The translations under genes and the position numbers were made by a program. This document shows positions 12,206 through 32,796 of a stretch of 64,000 nucleotides of DNA, piece after piece. Under the pieces are notes generated by a model. The model was not told the origin of the DNA. It searched no databases and saw nothing but the letters and a program-made list of their open reading frames with translations. This DNA is from Corticium candelabrum (lineage: Eukaryota; Porifera; Homoscleromorpha; Homosclerophorida; Plakinidae), in assembly GCF_963422355.1 (NCBI RefSeq), contig NC_085091.1, positions 5,884,684 through 5,948,683 of the forward strand, in the 5' to 3' direction. The number at the start of each line of letters is the position of its first letter. The first letter of the stretch is position 1.

Positions 12206-14407
12206 GAAAAGATAAAAAGATTGTCTCAAGATACAGCAACATAAACATAAATTGATGTAGGTAGAATCAAGCCCTATTGGCTTGGGTAGTATTTAGTTGG
12301 TTTGCTTAGATAGTGTATAATAGTTCAATTCTTGAAATATATTACCGTAAGACAGACAGACAGACAGACAGAATCGACAAAAATAATATAGTACATTACA
12401 GTATATTAGTAGGAACACATTATGTATTTCATTAATTGCATTTAAATTAAATATTTTTAAAATTTAGATTAATTCTTTATTGATAAAAATTGTTGGTTTC
12501 AGTAGAATTTGCGTACAATTGACTCAAAGACAAAAACTTTATATTTCTATTTCTATGATATTTGCATTCTTAGCTATTGTATATGTTCCATCGATTTACT
12601 GCAGCTACTTGGCCTGCTGACTTTATGCTGCAGTATACGTATATCTTGAAAACAATAAAGAGTTAATAACTGAGACTTATTGTAGAGTTTTTAAAACTTT
12701 ACCGATAGCGGAGAGACCATCCCAATTTGCATGCACATACTTTGCATTCTTTCCATACTGGCTAGTGTATTATAGGTGCCAAAATGGCCGTAGAAATACT
12801 TCTTGTTCAAAAACAAACTTACGTATGTCGACTATTTGCATGTACTCTTGGTTTATAGGTAGGTGATTACACCGTGTTGCGTAGAGAAATTATTACTACA
12901 CCGTGCTGCGTAGAGAAACATCACATTCAACGTAATAAAGCAGACTGTTGTAGCACGGGCAACTATACCATGTGCACGACACTACTCGCACGTGACAGAA
13001 ACGCTTGCAAAACTAGTATGGCTACTTTCCCGTATCGCAAAAATTTACTATAGCAAATAAAACTCCGCAGGTACGGTTAACTAAAGAATGCTTCAGTTCG
13101 ACCACATCGCAGCCAGTGAGCGACGCCAAAGTTATTACACTGTTAGCTGATTGTGACGATCAGTACATGTACCTTGAATATGCTGTAAGCCGTAGAGCAC
13201 AATCAAGAGCTTGAAAATCGTTTCAGAATCACTGGTAATCATTGCCGACTGCTTAGATTAGAACAATTGTTTGCAGGTCAGGTGACTCCTATTCACCATT
13301 ACGTAATGTGTGCATCCTAGAGTCCCATATTGTTTACATAATGTGGCTGCAGAAGGCTGGACGCTTCGCTTTGTGCAAGAATTTTAGGATCAACGTAACG
13401 AAATTCAGCGGGATTTGAGTGTCAATGGAGTGCGTTTCTGTTTGTAATTTATTCGGTTATCAAATACAGCTAGGGAAAACGGATTAAATAGAAAAATTGC
13501 TAAAGTGTCTCTAGCCCTGCTTCTCTTCATGTGCTTCTTGAATTTTTTAGCAGAAAGTCTTGTAAAATCCGTTCTGCCAGATGTTCTGGTATCAAAATAC
13601 ATCAATTAATGCTGAACTTGTAATTCTATAAACATTTTGAAGAACTGCGCAGCTTGAATGCGCAGCGTAGTGCGCAGCAGAAATAGCGAGGTCCTGCGAT
13701 TGAGTTTATTAGCGGAAAGTGTTCTTGCATACGGATGAGTGCTTCATAACCTGTTAGAACGCGATCGAAAACAGCGTCCACTGCCTTTATCGCTAAGGAA
13801 TCTCACAAAACGCCAATTCTCTCAAATGTTGTCAGACGGAAATAAATCGCACAAAACGAATGTCAGTCTATGTACTGCATGAAAGTAGCATGACAGTTTC
13901 CACCGCTCTTAGAGCGACAGAAACAACGGAGAGACCATTTGTGGAAACATTGTGACGTCAGTAAGGTTCACGTGATTTGATGGCGAGCAAATATGCTTCA
14001 CTTGGCAGCCGAAATTCTTGAAACAGCCCTGTCAGTTTTTGTGTTTATAAAGGTTATGAACGTACGTCTGTCCGGTTGCTTTGAGATATCGCCCAGATAC
14101 CCAACTTGTTTAGTAGAGATTTCTCATTAGCGGAGCTAAGGCGAAGCCAGCAGCTAGCGCATATCTCTAATATATTCCTTTAAAATGAATTATTTTCATA
14201 ACTTACTGAAAGCATTGTTTGCAATCAATGTGAGTTGCACACGCGTACACACATGGCAAAAGTAATGCAATATTGATTGAAATCCATATGTCGTATTCAT
14301 CTCGCATCTAACGTTACACAACAAACACATCTAGAACAACAACTCAAATCAGACTTCGTCGGAAAAGTAACAATCCAACACAACAATTCTGGTACACCGT
14401 GTAGTAA
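12206..14407. other. No recognised gene; downstream flank of gene A
   Basis: Unique DNA apart from a 21-base motif repeated at 12869-12889 and 12898-12918 (ACACCGTG(T/C)TGCGTAGAG). The end nearest 14407 should contain the 3' UTR of gene A, but no clear AATAAA on the minus strand was found there. Confidence 0.35.
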
Positions 14408-22223
<7,816 letters not shown>

Positions 22224-22799
22224 CTCCCAACGCTGGCTTCAAACACCAGACGAACTCGTGATTTCCTTTTGAGTCGAGAAGCCCGTATGATATTTATGAA
22301 ATATAAGAAACAAGATTGTTTAGCTACACTAGACGAGATGCAATCACTGTCTGCCGTAATGTACTAAGTCATAAAAATTGCTGGATCGTCCTTTCGTCTT
22401 CCAATCTATTGTTTCTTTAGATCACGGAAAAGAGAACAACAGAGTGACAGACAAACGCAAATTAGCGCCTTCAAAGTGTTAGTAACGACTCGATCTCTCT
22501 CTTCCTTGCTATTAAATAATATTGTTCAAAAATGGCTTTTGTTATCAACTTTTGATCCGTACTGCTGTTGCCTCGTATACAGTACTCTGGGATCAAATAG
22601 AAACTCTTTACGTTAATATGCCTAAATATTAAGACACAATCATGCTATTGCTATAATTCAAACCACTTCATTACCCTTACACCCATCAAGACTGAGTCAG
22701 TCAATTATTTCATTTTAATCATCAGTCAGTATCTTAGGTTAGTCTATCTGACTGGCTCGTTGGCTTGGGGCCGGGTCATTGAGCTCCACCATTGATTTG

Positions 22800-23245
22800 C
22801 ACCTGCTTGCGTTCAAGTAGTTGTGACTGCTGTTGCTGCTTCTGTAATACAAAAAATGTACTGTTAAACCGCGTAGTTAAAGACATACCGTCAGACGGAC
22901 AGAAAAAGTTTTGCTGACATGTTTGGATTTACTGTAATCATCTAGCTCTGCTCTCGATGCATTTTCTTGTTAGAAGTTTGATACCAGGTTCTAAACCACA
23001 AGTTATCTCTATTGCAACCCTCTGTTAATTAATTAAACGCTATCCACCTATCCTTCACTATGATAAGAGCTCACATACAAAATTTTCGTAAATTGATAAC
23101 CTTGAGTATTTTATGCCTTCAGCGATCACTAGTACCCTCAAACTTGCGGTAGTCTATCTTTCCAGCGGGATTTATAGCGGTGCAGATTAAAATTCGGTTG
23201 ATTATTCCCGACAAGACCTAACAATCGAAAAACATGAATTACACT
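22800..23245 (-). pseudogene. Decayed Ig4-TSP1-stalk tail of a gene A relative
   Basis: Read on the plus strand, 22800-22850 resembles a stalk exon and 22890-23060 resembles the TSP1 exon and its flank. The last shares a long match around GATACCAGGTTCTNAACCACAAG with 17230-17250. Next, 23090-23240 resembles the intron and start of the Ig4 exon, including the TAT(A/T)GCGGTGCAG block. Exon order and strand are the same as in gene A, but frames are broken. The TM exon is not found between here and 22223. It could be the severed 3' end of gene B. Confidence 0.7.
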
Positions 23246-23758
23246 CTTTCTGTAAATGATATTTTCATAAACGTTGTCCGCATCAGATTAACGAATCGTT
23301 TATGGTTTTGTGTTTTCCATGCACAAGAAATTGCGAATACTGCTTTGTGAGCTAAGGGTCCGGCGCACTTCTGAACGTGACAGATATAGTAAACCACCAT
23401 TCCCAGAGCTATATACGGGAAATTATTCCAACAACATATTTTTGTAAGTGAGTTGCTCAGTCATATATAGAGTTTTTACAAAGCTTTATATTATTAATTA
23501 ATAAAATATAAAAGATACTCACTAAAAGTTTTAAATTACTCTTCTACATGTTTGCCATCTTGAAACCCTAGGTTAAGTTAGACGTACTACCATCATAGTA
23601 TCCCACGCAATGAAATCAAGAAGGCATGTGTCCACAGAACACCAATTTCTTTTATTCCTTGCATTTCATATCAAATTTACTTTACTTGTTGCTGCTCTGT
23701 CTAAAATCTGCTTTAGAGTTAAGAGAAGGTTATTGCGATGTTCAGAAAAGTGTGCGAG
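23246..23758. other. No recognised gene
   Basis: Unique AT-rich DNA between the relic tail and the hexamer block. Confidence 0.4.
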
Positions 23759-25083
<1,325 letters not shown>

Positions 25084-25104
25084 AACAGAGACGGAAACAG
25101 ATAC

Positions 25105-25395
25105 AGATAGACCAAAGACTATCATAACCAATTATACTCAGAGCATTTCTTGGAGCAGTTCGAAAAGCTGCCGGTCTATGTACAGCCAGGCTCTGTTATC
25201 GTGCTTGATAACGCTCCTTACCCCAACTTTGTATTAAAAATAGTTTTAACAAAATTAAGCAGAAAATATGTAGGAGTGGCTTACAAGCACGAGAATTATT
25301 TTTAGGGAAAAAGACCTCAAGAAAGATGTTTTTACAAAAATCCAATTGTCGGTGCCAAACAGGAATTTGTTCGTCCGAATCTAGCCGTTATCCGA
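25105..25395 (+). pseudogene. C-terminal fragment of an IS630/Tc1-type transposase
   Basis: Reading from about 25137, the frame gives SEHFLEQ, then [11 protein letters not shown], then VGVAYK before a stop. LDNAPY is the second catalytic Asp block of this DDE family. It matches the element at 54200-55640 almost base for base on both sides of a deletion in that copy. The N-terminal half is absent and the hexamer minisatellite abuts it directly. Confidence 0.75.
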
Positions 25396-25429
25396 ACACA
25401 TACAGATATGGGACTCTACTGATTCGTGT

Positions 25430-25970
25430 CAGTCTCGAAATACCAGACAAGAAAGCGCGCAAAGCGCACAAATTCTAGTCTGGGCCAAAGCGATACTAAA
25501 ATGATTTCCAAAGTACTTATTAAAAAGTGATGCTAGATGGTAGTTTTACCTAGATCAACATATGGTTTGTAAATGCAATGAGATCTCACGGACGAAAAAA
25601 GACGTCGGCCGTGTTTGCGAAGATATCTTGGTGTACGGGAAGAAACAACGACTCTTTAGATTCTTTTGCAGACCGCTAGCTAGTCTAAACGCTCGACTAG
25701 CGAGACCACCGCTCAACCAGTTGTCAAAGGTGATGTTCCACGGACGCTGCTAGGCATTTCCTTTCACCAAAAGATCGAAGAACTAAAGCTGAAACTAAAA
25801 ATAAGATGTGTGCGTGCACCAGAGTCCTTATTACGGCTATCAGCGTTAGTGCACCTAACATAACCAATTACTGCTAGACAAATGAAAATTTACAACCGAC
25901 ATTCAGGTTCTAAGACGATGATTGGCTCCGAAATAATTTAGTACCTTACTTGTCCAGACTAAAAAATGCT
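25430..25970. mobile_element. Foldback-type element with diverged arms
   Basis: The arm at about 25440-25515 is an inverted match to the arm at about 25864-25966, around a TAGTCTGG...TACTAAA(A/T)...ATTTC core. A single related arm with better-preserved sequence is at 32607-32780, on the other side of the gypsy element. Identity is only moderate, so the outer ends are uncertain. Confidence 0.45.
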
Positions 25971-26130
25971 TCCCGAAAAGAGACTCCTGCCATGATTACC
26001 AACAAAGAATACCGCTACTAAACGACACTCACGAGACTAATTGTATTATTTAGTCATTGTTGTCAGTCTCGTCGTCTCTTATAATTAGGAGGATCTCTTC
26101 ACTGTCTGAAGAGTCATCCGCACCTACTAA

Positions 26131-26250
26131 TGTAATGTATTAATATAATAGTTTTACGTCTTAGTGCACCTTAGCATATCAGTGGTTGTATAAACAACAC
26201 TTACTTATAGTACATCAGTTTTTTTACCTGCAATCGCCTTGTGTAAAACA
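26131..26250 (+). repeat. 5' LTR of a Ty3/gypsy element, followed by a primer-binding site
   Basis: This 120-bp TG...CA sequence matches 32474-32596 along its whole length with scattered differences. Two bases later, TGGTGGCAGGAGTAGGAT resembles the complement of a tRNA-Leu 3' end, which fits a primer-binding site. LTRs this short are known in compact gypsy elements. Confidence 0.8.
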
Positions 26251-26280
26251 TTGGTGGCAGGAGTAGGATTTTAGAATGCA

Positions 26281-27370
26281 ACGTGATGCGCCTCAGGCTT
26301 TTGAAGAAACTGGAAATTACTTTCCTTTCTGGACAGTATTATTTTTTGGACAGCACTTAAGGGCTTTGAGGGTAAGAAAAAGGCACTGGCTCTAGCATCC
26401 CGATTAGAAGAGGCGGCCTTTGAGAACTATCAACGTCATCAGAGTGAGGAAAAGCAAGATTTTGATGTTATTTGTGCTTACACTCTAAAGAAGGAGTTCC
26501 TCTGTGGGTCAATAGATAGGCGGCTCGCGGTGTAGGAGTTGCGCGGCAGAAACTGGAAACAATTCGAAGAACCACTAGCAGCGTTCGCTCACGACATTGA
26601 CAGGTTAGTACGGCTAGCGTATTCGAAGTTTGATAGTGGGTCCGCGATTACTTTGGCCAGAGACGCTTTTCTAGATAAACTACCAAGAGAATTCCAAATC
26701 CTGTTGAGAAGAGACAAGACTAATAACGCTGAAGGTGTCAAAGAATTAGCAGAAGAAGTCAACCAACTTCGATTAGCCGGAATTTCGTCAGTAAGACCGT
26801 CACCGGCAAATGCAAGTCTAGTCAATCAAAGCAGTTTACCGCTTTACCAGTCAATCAAGTTTCCAGATGTGACATGGAAATCTACAACGATATGTCATCT
26901 ACTCGTCAGACAGTTACCGTTTTTGGCAACGACAGTTTAGACACCCAAGCGACAGTGCAATCGATGCGTGGTCGCGGTTAGAAGTGGACACCTAGAAGGA
27001 AGTATCAGCAACCTCAAGATCCAATGCTTAAGAAGAAATGTTATATTTGTGGTGATATTAACCACCTCCGGTCCATTTGCCCTCATTTTCATGATTGTCA
27101 TCGATGTTTGAGACTGGGTCATGTTGCCCGAAACTGTACTGCTGCATCTTCTGCATCAAAGAGAGGAGGTCAGATCACTAATTTAGCCACAGCTCTTCAC
27201 AGTCAAATTATGGTTACCGCTAATATTGATCAACAACCTCTTTCTTTTTTGGTGGATACAAGAGCAGACATCAGCTTGATACCACTTGATGTTGTTCAGA
27301 TGAACCACATGACAGTTAAAAGGAATATTGTTCGCCAACCAATAATGGTTGATGGTACTACCTGACAATG
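26281..27370 (+). pseudogene. Gypsy gag core, zinc knuckles and protease
   Basis: The gag region is shifted and has a stop near 26533, then is open from 26539 to 26940 (RGRNWKQFEEP block). Two knuckles follow, C-x2-C-x4-H-x4-C each, in the frame of 27024-27365. The protease active-site strand reads FLVDTRADISLIP, with Arg in place of the catalytic-loop Gly. The frame ends in TGA at 27363. Confidence 0.8.
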
Positions 27371-27853
27371 TGAGGGAACTGTAGTTACGTCGTTTCAGTT
27401 GGGATCTCATAAGGTATACAGTTCATTTTTCGTTGTGAAAGGAATCGACTGTGGGGTTTTGAGCACTGATATTCTGTTGACTCTTGAGGTCCAGATAGAT
27501 GTCGCTAATAGAAAGTTTCCCTGAAAGGGAAAGAAGTGACAACATTCTAACCAGTCAAATCAGAACCAACAAGGTCTGAAGTGCGTTAGTTAAAGTTTGT
27601 TCGGGTATATTCGCCAAGCAGTGTAATAGTCGGGCCTATTTGGGGAAATATACACCATTTGGGGAAATATACACTCCAATGTTACTAGTGAACGGACAGG
27701 AATTTTAGAAGTAGTTGATGAGTTATCTGAACGTTCACGAGTTTTGGGATGTGCTCCCTGTTGTGTTGGAGGAAAAGGAAGAGATTTTCCGGTGAGGGTT
27801 ATGAATGTCTGCACAGAACCTGTAGTCTATACTACTATATAAAATCGGCGGTG

Positions 27854-27931
<78 letters not shown>
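27854..27931. repeat. (TG)n microsatellite inside the gypsy element
   Basis: Pure TG run that has expanded between the protease and RT regions. Confidence 0.95.
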
Positions 27932-27932
<1 letters not shown>

Positions 27933-28359
27933 GTAAGTTCGATAGCTGGCTAGACCGGATCACCCACGAGGCTAAAATTTGGGGTACAGGCGTAAATCTA
28001 CATGGGTATGAACATGGGGAGGGTGTCGTCGTTTTCCAGCTTTTTCAGTCGGGTCCCCTTTTGGGGGTGCATCGTAGAACTACATGATAGTGCTGTTCGT
28101 CGTTCAGAAAGTAAACGGCATACTTCTGATAGACTCAATTGGAAGGATGTACCGTTACGTAAACTCAATCTTCTAGGGTAGCTCTGTTTTCTCATAACTA
28201 AGAGTGCAATGCTCACTTTCAATATCCATTGCTTGTTCACATGCCATTGTTACGTCACAATGCTATAAATATTCAGCAGTCTCATCAGACTGCGTCATCT
28301 GAGCAAGATTTAGTTGATTTGTTTATTTTAAACATCGAACTACATCTACAGCAAAAAGA

Positions 28360-29190
28360 TAAGAGTTCTGAAAAGAAATATTGTTCAGTGAATGTAGGTA
28401 GGTTGGAAACGTACTGAGTATATTCTATAATATCCCAAGAGGACCCGCCTCTACTCGCGCGCTTTAGATAACATCAAATTACGTCCAGAGCAAAGACGTA
28501 GAAGTGTACTTAGTAATGGTCAGTGCGTATAGATTGGAAACGTGCAGAGTATATTGTAAAATATCCCAGGTGGACCCGCCTCCACTCGCAAGCGAATTAC
28601 TCTGCAACGGCTCATCGGACCTCCACCAAATTAAGCTGACCTCGGACGGTATGCTTGGAGCGTTTCGTTTATTCACCGGCGACGTAGGATATCTAGGTAT
28701 TTAGAAATACGCCTACCTTTGGTTTTCCCGAGTACGCTCGCCGAATACCTGTCACATTCGTTACTGCAGCAACGTCTTCGAAGTTATAACATCCAATGGG
28801 ACTGTTGAAATGGCTCCGAGAAGACTCACTGAAAAGACGTGTGACTGCGTTCGCACTGAATCCAACCTACACGTTTCCTGCACCGAGCGCTACACTGGGA
28901 GTGTGAACACATCACAAACAGAGAGCAAACAGTGCGCTAAATCGTGCATGCCTGCATGTCAAGCTGCTGCATGTATCCTATGGCTGAGTAAGAAACTGCA
29001 CGTGACTTTCAAGTTTCTATTGCGCAGATTTATATCTCTGAACGGAAAAGTCGCTGCAACTTTCTCGGAATGGAACACTTGGTTAAGTTTTCATTTGTCT
29101 TCAACGGGATATTAACTAATTAGCACATTCCAGTTTATTCGAACACACGCCCACATCAGTTATTTGAACTGAATCCACACAGGGAGTGTG
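28360..29190. other. Unassigned segment inside the gypsy element, with a 131-bp-offset direct repeat
   Basis: No pol homology is visible here. A block of about 65 bp at 28398-28462 (TTGGAAACGT to GGACCCGCCT) is repeated at 28529-28593. The segment may be a separate insertion into the retrotransposon. The ORF at 28810-29115 is Cys-rich but unrecognised. Confidence 0.4.
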
Positions 29191-29394
29191 TCGATTTCTA
29201 GCAAAAAAATTGCACATGGCGTGTCTACACATGCTCAAACTGAGTCTTCCGTCATAACACTACAGTACTCTGTCCGTACGCAGGACGGGTCATGCATCTT
29301 AATACATAAAGGACAGATTTGGCGAAATTTACTGAGGCAACTGCGTTGGATGGGGTGGATCGAAGACCAGTTGGAAAGAGTACCAATATTTACA

Positions 29395-30900
29395 ACCCAA
29401 TGGTTGACATAGATCTGGGTGAGTCACTGCGTTCTGATGAGAACTAACATTTGGAGAATCTTCTAAAACGTCATCGGGACGTGTTCTCTTATCCAGGCAG
29501 TGAAGGGTATTCAGAAGATGTTGAAATACGATTCCGCATTCTACTAAAACTTCAATAGCTTGCCGCCCTCGAAATCTACCTACAAGATGGAAAGCTGAGG
29601 TTGAAGATGAAGTGAGACGATACAGCAAGATGGGATAATTTGACCATCTACTTCTGGACTTGCGGCACCTATATGTCCAGTTAGAAAGAGTGATGGGAGT
29701 CTTCATTTATGTGCAGACTACAGACAGTTAAATTGTAAAACTAAAGACACAGCAATACCACCTGGGAATTTTCAAGAGGTGTTTAAGTCACTGTCGGGAG
29801 CAAATTTTTTTAGCATCTTGGACTTGGCAAGATGATATTTTCAAGTACCAATCTTGGAAAAGGCTAAGAAAAGGACAGCGTTCCGGACACCTTCGGGTTT
29901 GTATGAATTCAACAGAAGGCCGTTTGGGTTGAAGGGAGCTCCAACAACGTTTTGTCGAATGATGTCACTAGTTCTGTGACATTAAACACCAATTCAGCTA
30001 GTCCTCTGTATGGATGATATCTGTATAGTTTCAGATACATTTCAATTACATTTGGATCGGTTGGAACAAGCATTGTCAACTCTTCACAAACACGGACTTC
30101 GACTTACTGCGAAGAAATGATGTCAATTTATTACAACTCAGGCAACATTCTGTGGATTTCATATTAGAGCGGAAGGAATTAACCCTGATCTACGGAAGGC
30201 TGCAGCTATTGAAAGAATACCTACACCTACTACTGCCAAGGAGGTGAAGGTTTTCTTGGGCATCACTTGTTTTTATCGTCGATTTATTCCACAGTATGCT
30301 AAATTTGCAGCACTCTTGACATCTATGTTAGCTGGAGAACAGAAAGTTTAGAGGTTAACTCATTGTCTTGATGCATTTATTGCTTTGAAGCAAAACTTGT
30401 CTACAGCAGCGATCTTGGCTCATCGTATGGCAGATAAACCTTTGTTTTGACTACAGATATATCAATTGTAGGGATTGGTGCAGAACTGGCACAAGAAAGT
30501 TCAAAAGTACTACGATTGCATATTTTAGTAGATCTTTATCTAAGACAGAGAGACGATACTCTACATGTGATAGAGAATTTCTTGCAGTCGTTACGGCAAC
30601 TAGTCACTTTCGACACCATTTGTTAGGAACAAACTTTTTGCTGCGGACTGATCATTTTCCACTCCATTATGGTATCTATCTACTGCCAAAGACCCATGCG
30701 GTCGTCGTGCAAGGTGGATAGCGGAATTACAAGAATACTGTTCACTCCTAAATACATAAAAGGAGATCGAAATAGAGTGGCGGATGCTCTCAGTCGAATT
30801 GGATTTGGCAATGGCGAAGAACAGTTTACTCAGGAAGACAATATAACAAGTCCCGCGTCATTGTTTACGCCTCGGGAAAGCTCACCGAAATTTGTATGTT
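29395..30900 (+). pseudogene. Gypsy reverse transcriptase and RNase H, multiply broken
   Basis: Fragments in three frames give the RT order: the LCADYRQLN strand near 29715, FSILDLAR near 29810, RTAFRTPSGLYEF near 29875, CMDDI near 30010, then VKVFLGITCFYRRFIP near 30250. RNase H remnants follow to about 30880, ending in the GDRNRVADALSR block. At least six in-frame stops or shifts are present. Confidence 0.8.
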
Positions 30901-31099
30901 GAGCGATTGTTGGACAACAAACACTTTCGGGGACTTCCAGTGGAGAGATCTTGTGCTATCAGCGGCATCTAGCCATGTTAGTAGGGATTAATCGAAGCAA
31001 TTGAGTTTGGATCATCCAGAAAACTACAATTACAATGTTTACTACGGGAGAAGGTAACGCTTTCAAAAGATGGAGTATTTATTACATAGAACATCATCT

Positions 31100-32164
31100 C
31101 AAGAGCATTCGCAGATTGTCGTACCTATTGCTCTGATACCTGAAGTACTTCGGCTAGCGCATAATAATGCTTTCTCAGGACATCAAGGTGTCAAGAAGAC
31201 ATTGACTCGGATATTGGATTGATTTTGGTGGAGCACTGTAAACAGAGATGTAATGGATTACACTAAATCTTGTCATACATGTTGGGAAAGGATGCCAGCA
31301 CATCAAAGAGCGCGAGCTCCATTGAAAGAGCGCCCTATAGCAGAGAAACCGTTTGAGAGAGTCGAAATAGACATTAAAGGATCGTTACCTCGAAACGACA
31401 AGAGATCACAATTTATCTTAGTTATTCAGGATGCATTTTTCAAATATGTGGAATTGTGCCCATTGCAACGACAGGCAACAGAAGAAGTAAGTTGCAAGAT
31501 TCAAGAATGGATTGCTAGATATGGACTGCCAGAAGTAGTTCATTCCGACAATGGAACATGTTTCAGAAGTCGAGCTTTTGAGCAATTTGGTAGTCAACAT
31601 GGAATACGACATACTAAGTCAATGGCATATCACCCCCAAGCTAATGGTGCGGTAGAATGTTTTGATAGGACATTGGAAGAAATGCTGGCAACGGCGATGG
31701 ATTCTAACGATACGACATAGCAAAACCATTTGACACAAGTCCAACTGGCCTATAATACGTCGTATCATGAGTCGATTGGAAACATCCCATATAGAGTTAT
31801 TTTCAAAGAGATGCCTAGGACGTTGTTACAAGCTGCAGCAGATTCTGTGTGCAGGATAACAGGACACAAGATGACGTCACCAATGGCTTATGTAGAGAAC
31901 AGTTTGACATCTGTTCCTAATATATACCAAAAGATAAAGAAAAACTACAGTCATAGATCAAATGAAAGACAAAGACAGTACAACAAATCAAAGTTGCACT
32001 TCACTCCATACAGTGTTGGAGATCTAGTGTGGATTACACGTCCTAGTGGAGGGAAACAAGTATCTCGCTCTTTCTGTCCACGATGGATGGGACCCTATAA
32101 ATTTTTTAAAAATATATTCGACGTAGATACAGGGTTCGTCGACCATATAGGAGGAAGGATGTGA
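31100..32164 (+). pseudogene. Gypsy integrase
   Basis: A long open piece at 31253-31720 covers the end of the zinc-binding part (CHTCWER) and the DDE core. The first acid is in VEIDIKG, the second in HSDNGTCF, and the third block reads YHPQANGAVECF. So the catalytic residues are largely intact even though the rest is not. A stop near 31718 separates it from the C-terminal part (31730-32164), which has the GDLVWI and RWMGPYKF strands typical of the integrase C-terminus. Confidence 0.85.
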
Positions 32165-32473
32165 CTCTCCATCATGATACAATAAAACCATATGTACAAC
32201 GTAACTTGCGTTTTAAAGATATTAGAATAGATGTAAACTAACAGAGGGATCTTTTGGATACTAAAACAAATGTAAAGCAACAGAGAGAGATATTCTCAGA
32301 TATTTCCACAGACTCTGAGGAGAGTTACCTGATCCCGTTGAATCAGATTCTAATTCACGTACTGAAGCTCCGCAAGTTCTTAGAAGATCTCAACATCAAA
32401 TATCTCGCCCAAAATATTTGAATGATAAAATTGTAGACTTGTACTTTAGCCCTTCGTTTGAGGGGAGTGATCA

Positions 32474-32596
32474 TGTAATATGTAGTAATATAATATTTTT
32501 ACGTCTTAGTGCACGTTAGCATATCAGTCGTTATATAACACATCGCTTATTTACAATACATCAGTCTTTTTACCTGTAATCGCCGTGTGTACCACA
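32474..32596 (+). repeat. 3' LTR of the gypsy element
   Basis: The 123-bp partner of 26131-26250, preceded by a purine-rich tract. The flanks do not show a clean target duplication. Confidence 0.8.
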
Positions 32597-32606
32597 ATAA
32601 TTCTAG

Positions 32607-32780
32607 CCAATTACTGCTAAAACAATCAAATTTACAACCGACATTCCGGTTCTAAGACGCTGATTGCCTTAGAAGGCTATTTCCGAAATCATTTTAGTAC
32701 AGTACCGTTCTTGTTCAGACTAGTACGTACTGAATACAGTAGAGTGAGCGTGCTGTGCGCGCTTTCTGGTCTGGAAGATC
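32607..32780. repeat. Single arm related to the 25430-25970 foldback element
   Basis: It starts CCAATTACTGCTA and runs through TTACAACCGACATTC(C/A)GGTTCTAAGACG, matching 25864-25966 in the same orientation. Its distal part (GCGCGCTTTCTGGTCTGG) matches 25445-25470 inverted. Confidence 0.6.
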
Positions 32781-32796
32781 GAGGCTAGCTGTAGGT

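Larger units (their letters stand above)
26131..32596 (+). mobile_element. LTR-bounded Ty3/gypsy retrotransposon, inactive
   Basis: The order is LTR, PBS, gag (26281-26940), two CCHC zinc knuckles (about 27036-27140), protease, RT, RNase H, integrase, polypurine tract (GAGGGGAGTGA just before 32471) and LTR. Many stops and shifts make it dead: the gag frame has a TAG near 26533, the protease reads VDTRADIS instead of VDTGADIS, and the RT has a TGA in its AR*YFQ block. The RT catalytic motif CMDDI is retained. A (TG)n run and a segment with no match to pol (about 28360-29190) interrupt it. LTR divergence suggests an old insertion. Confidence 0.85.
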
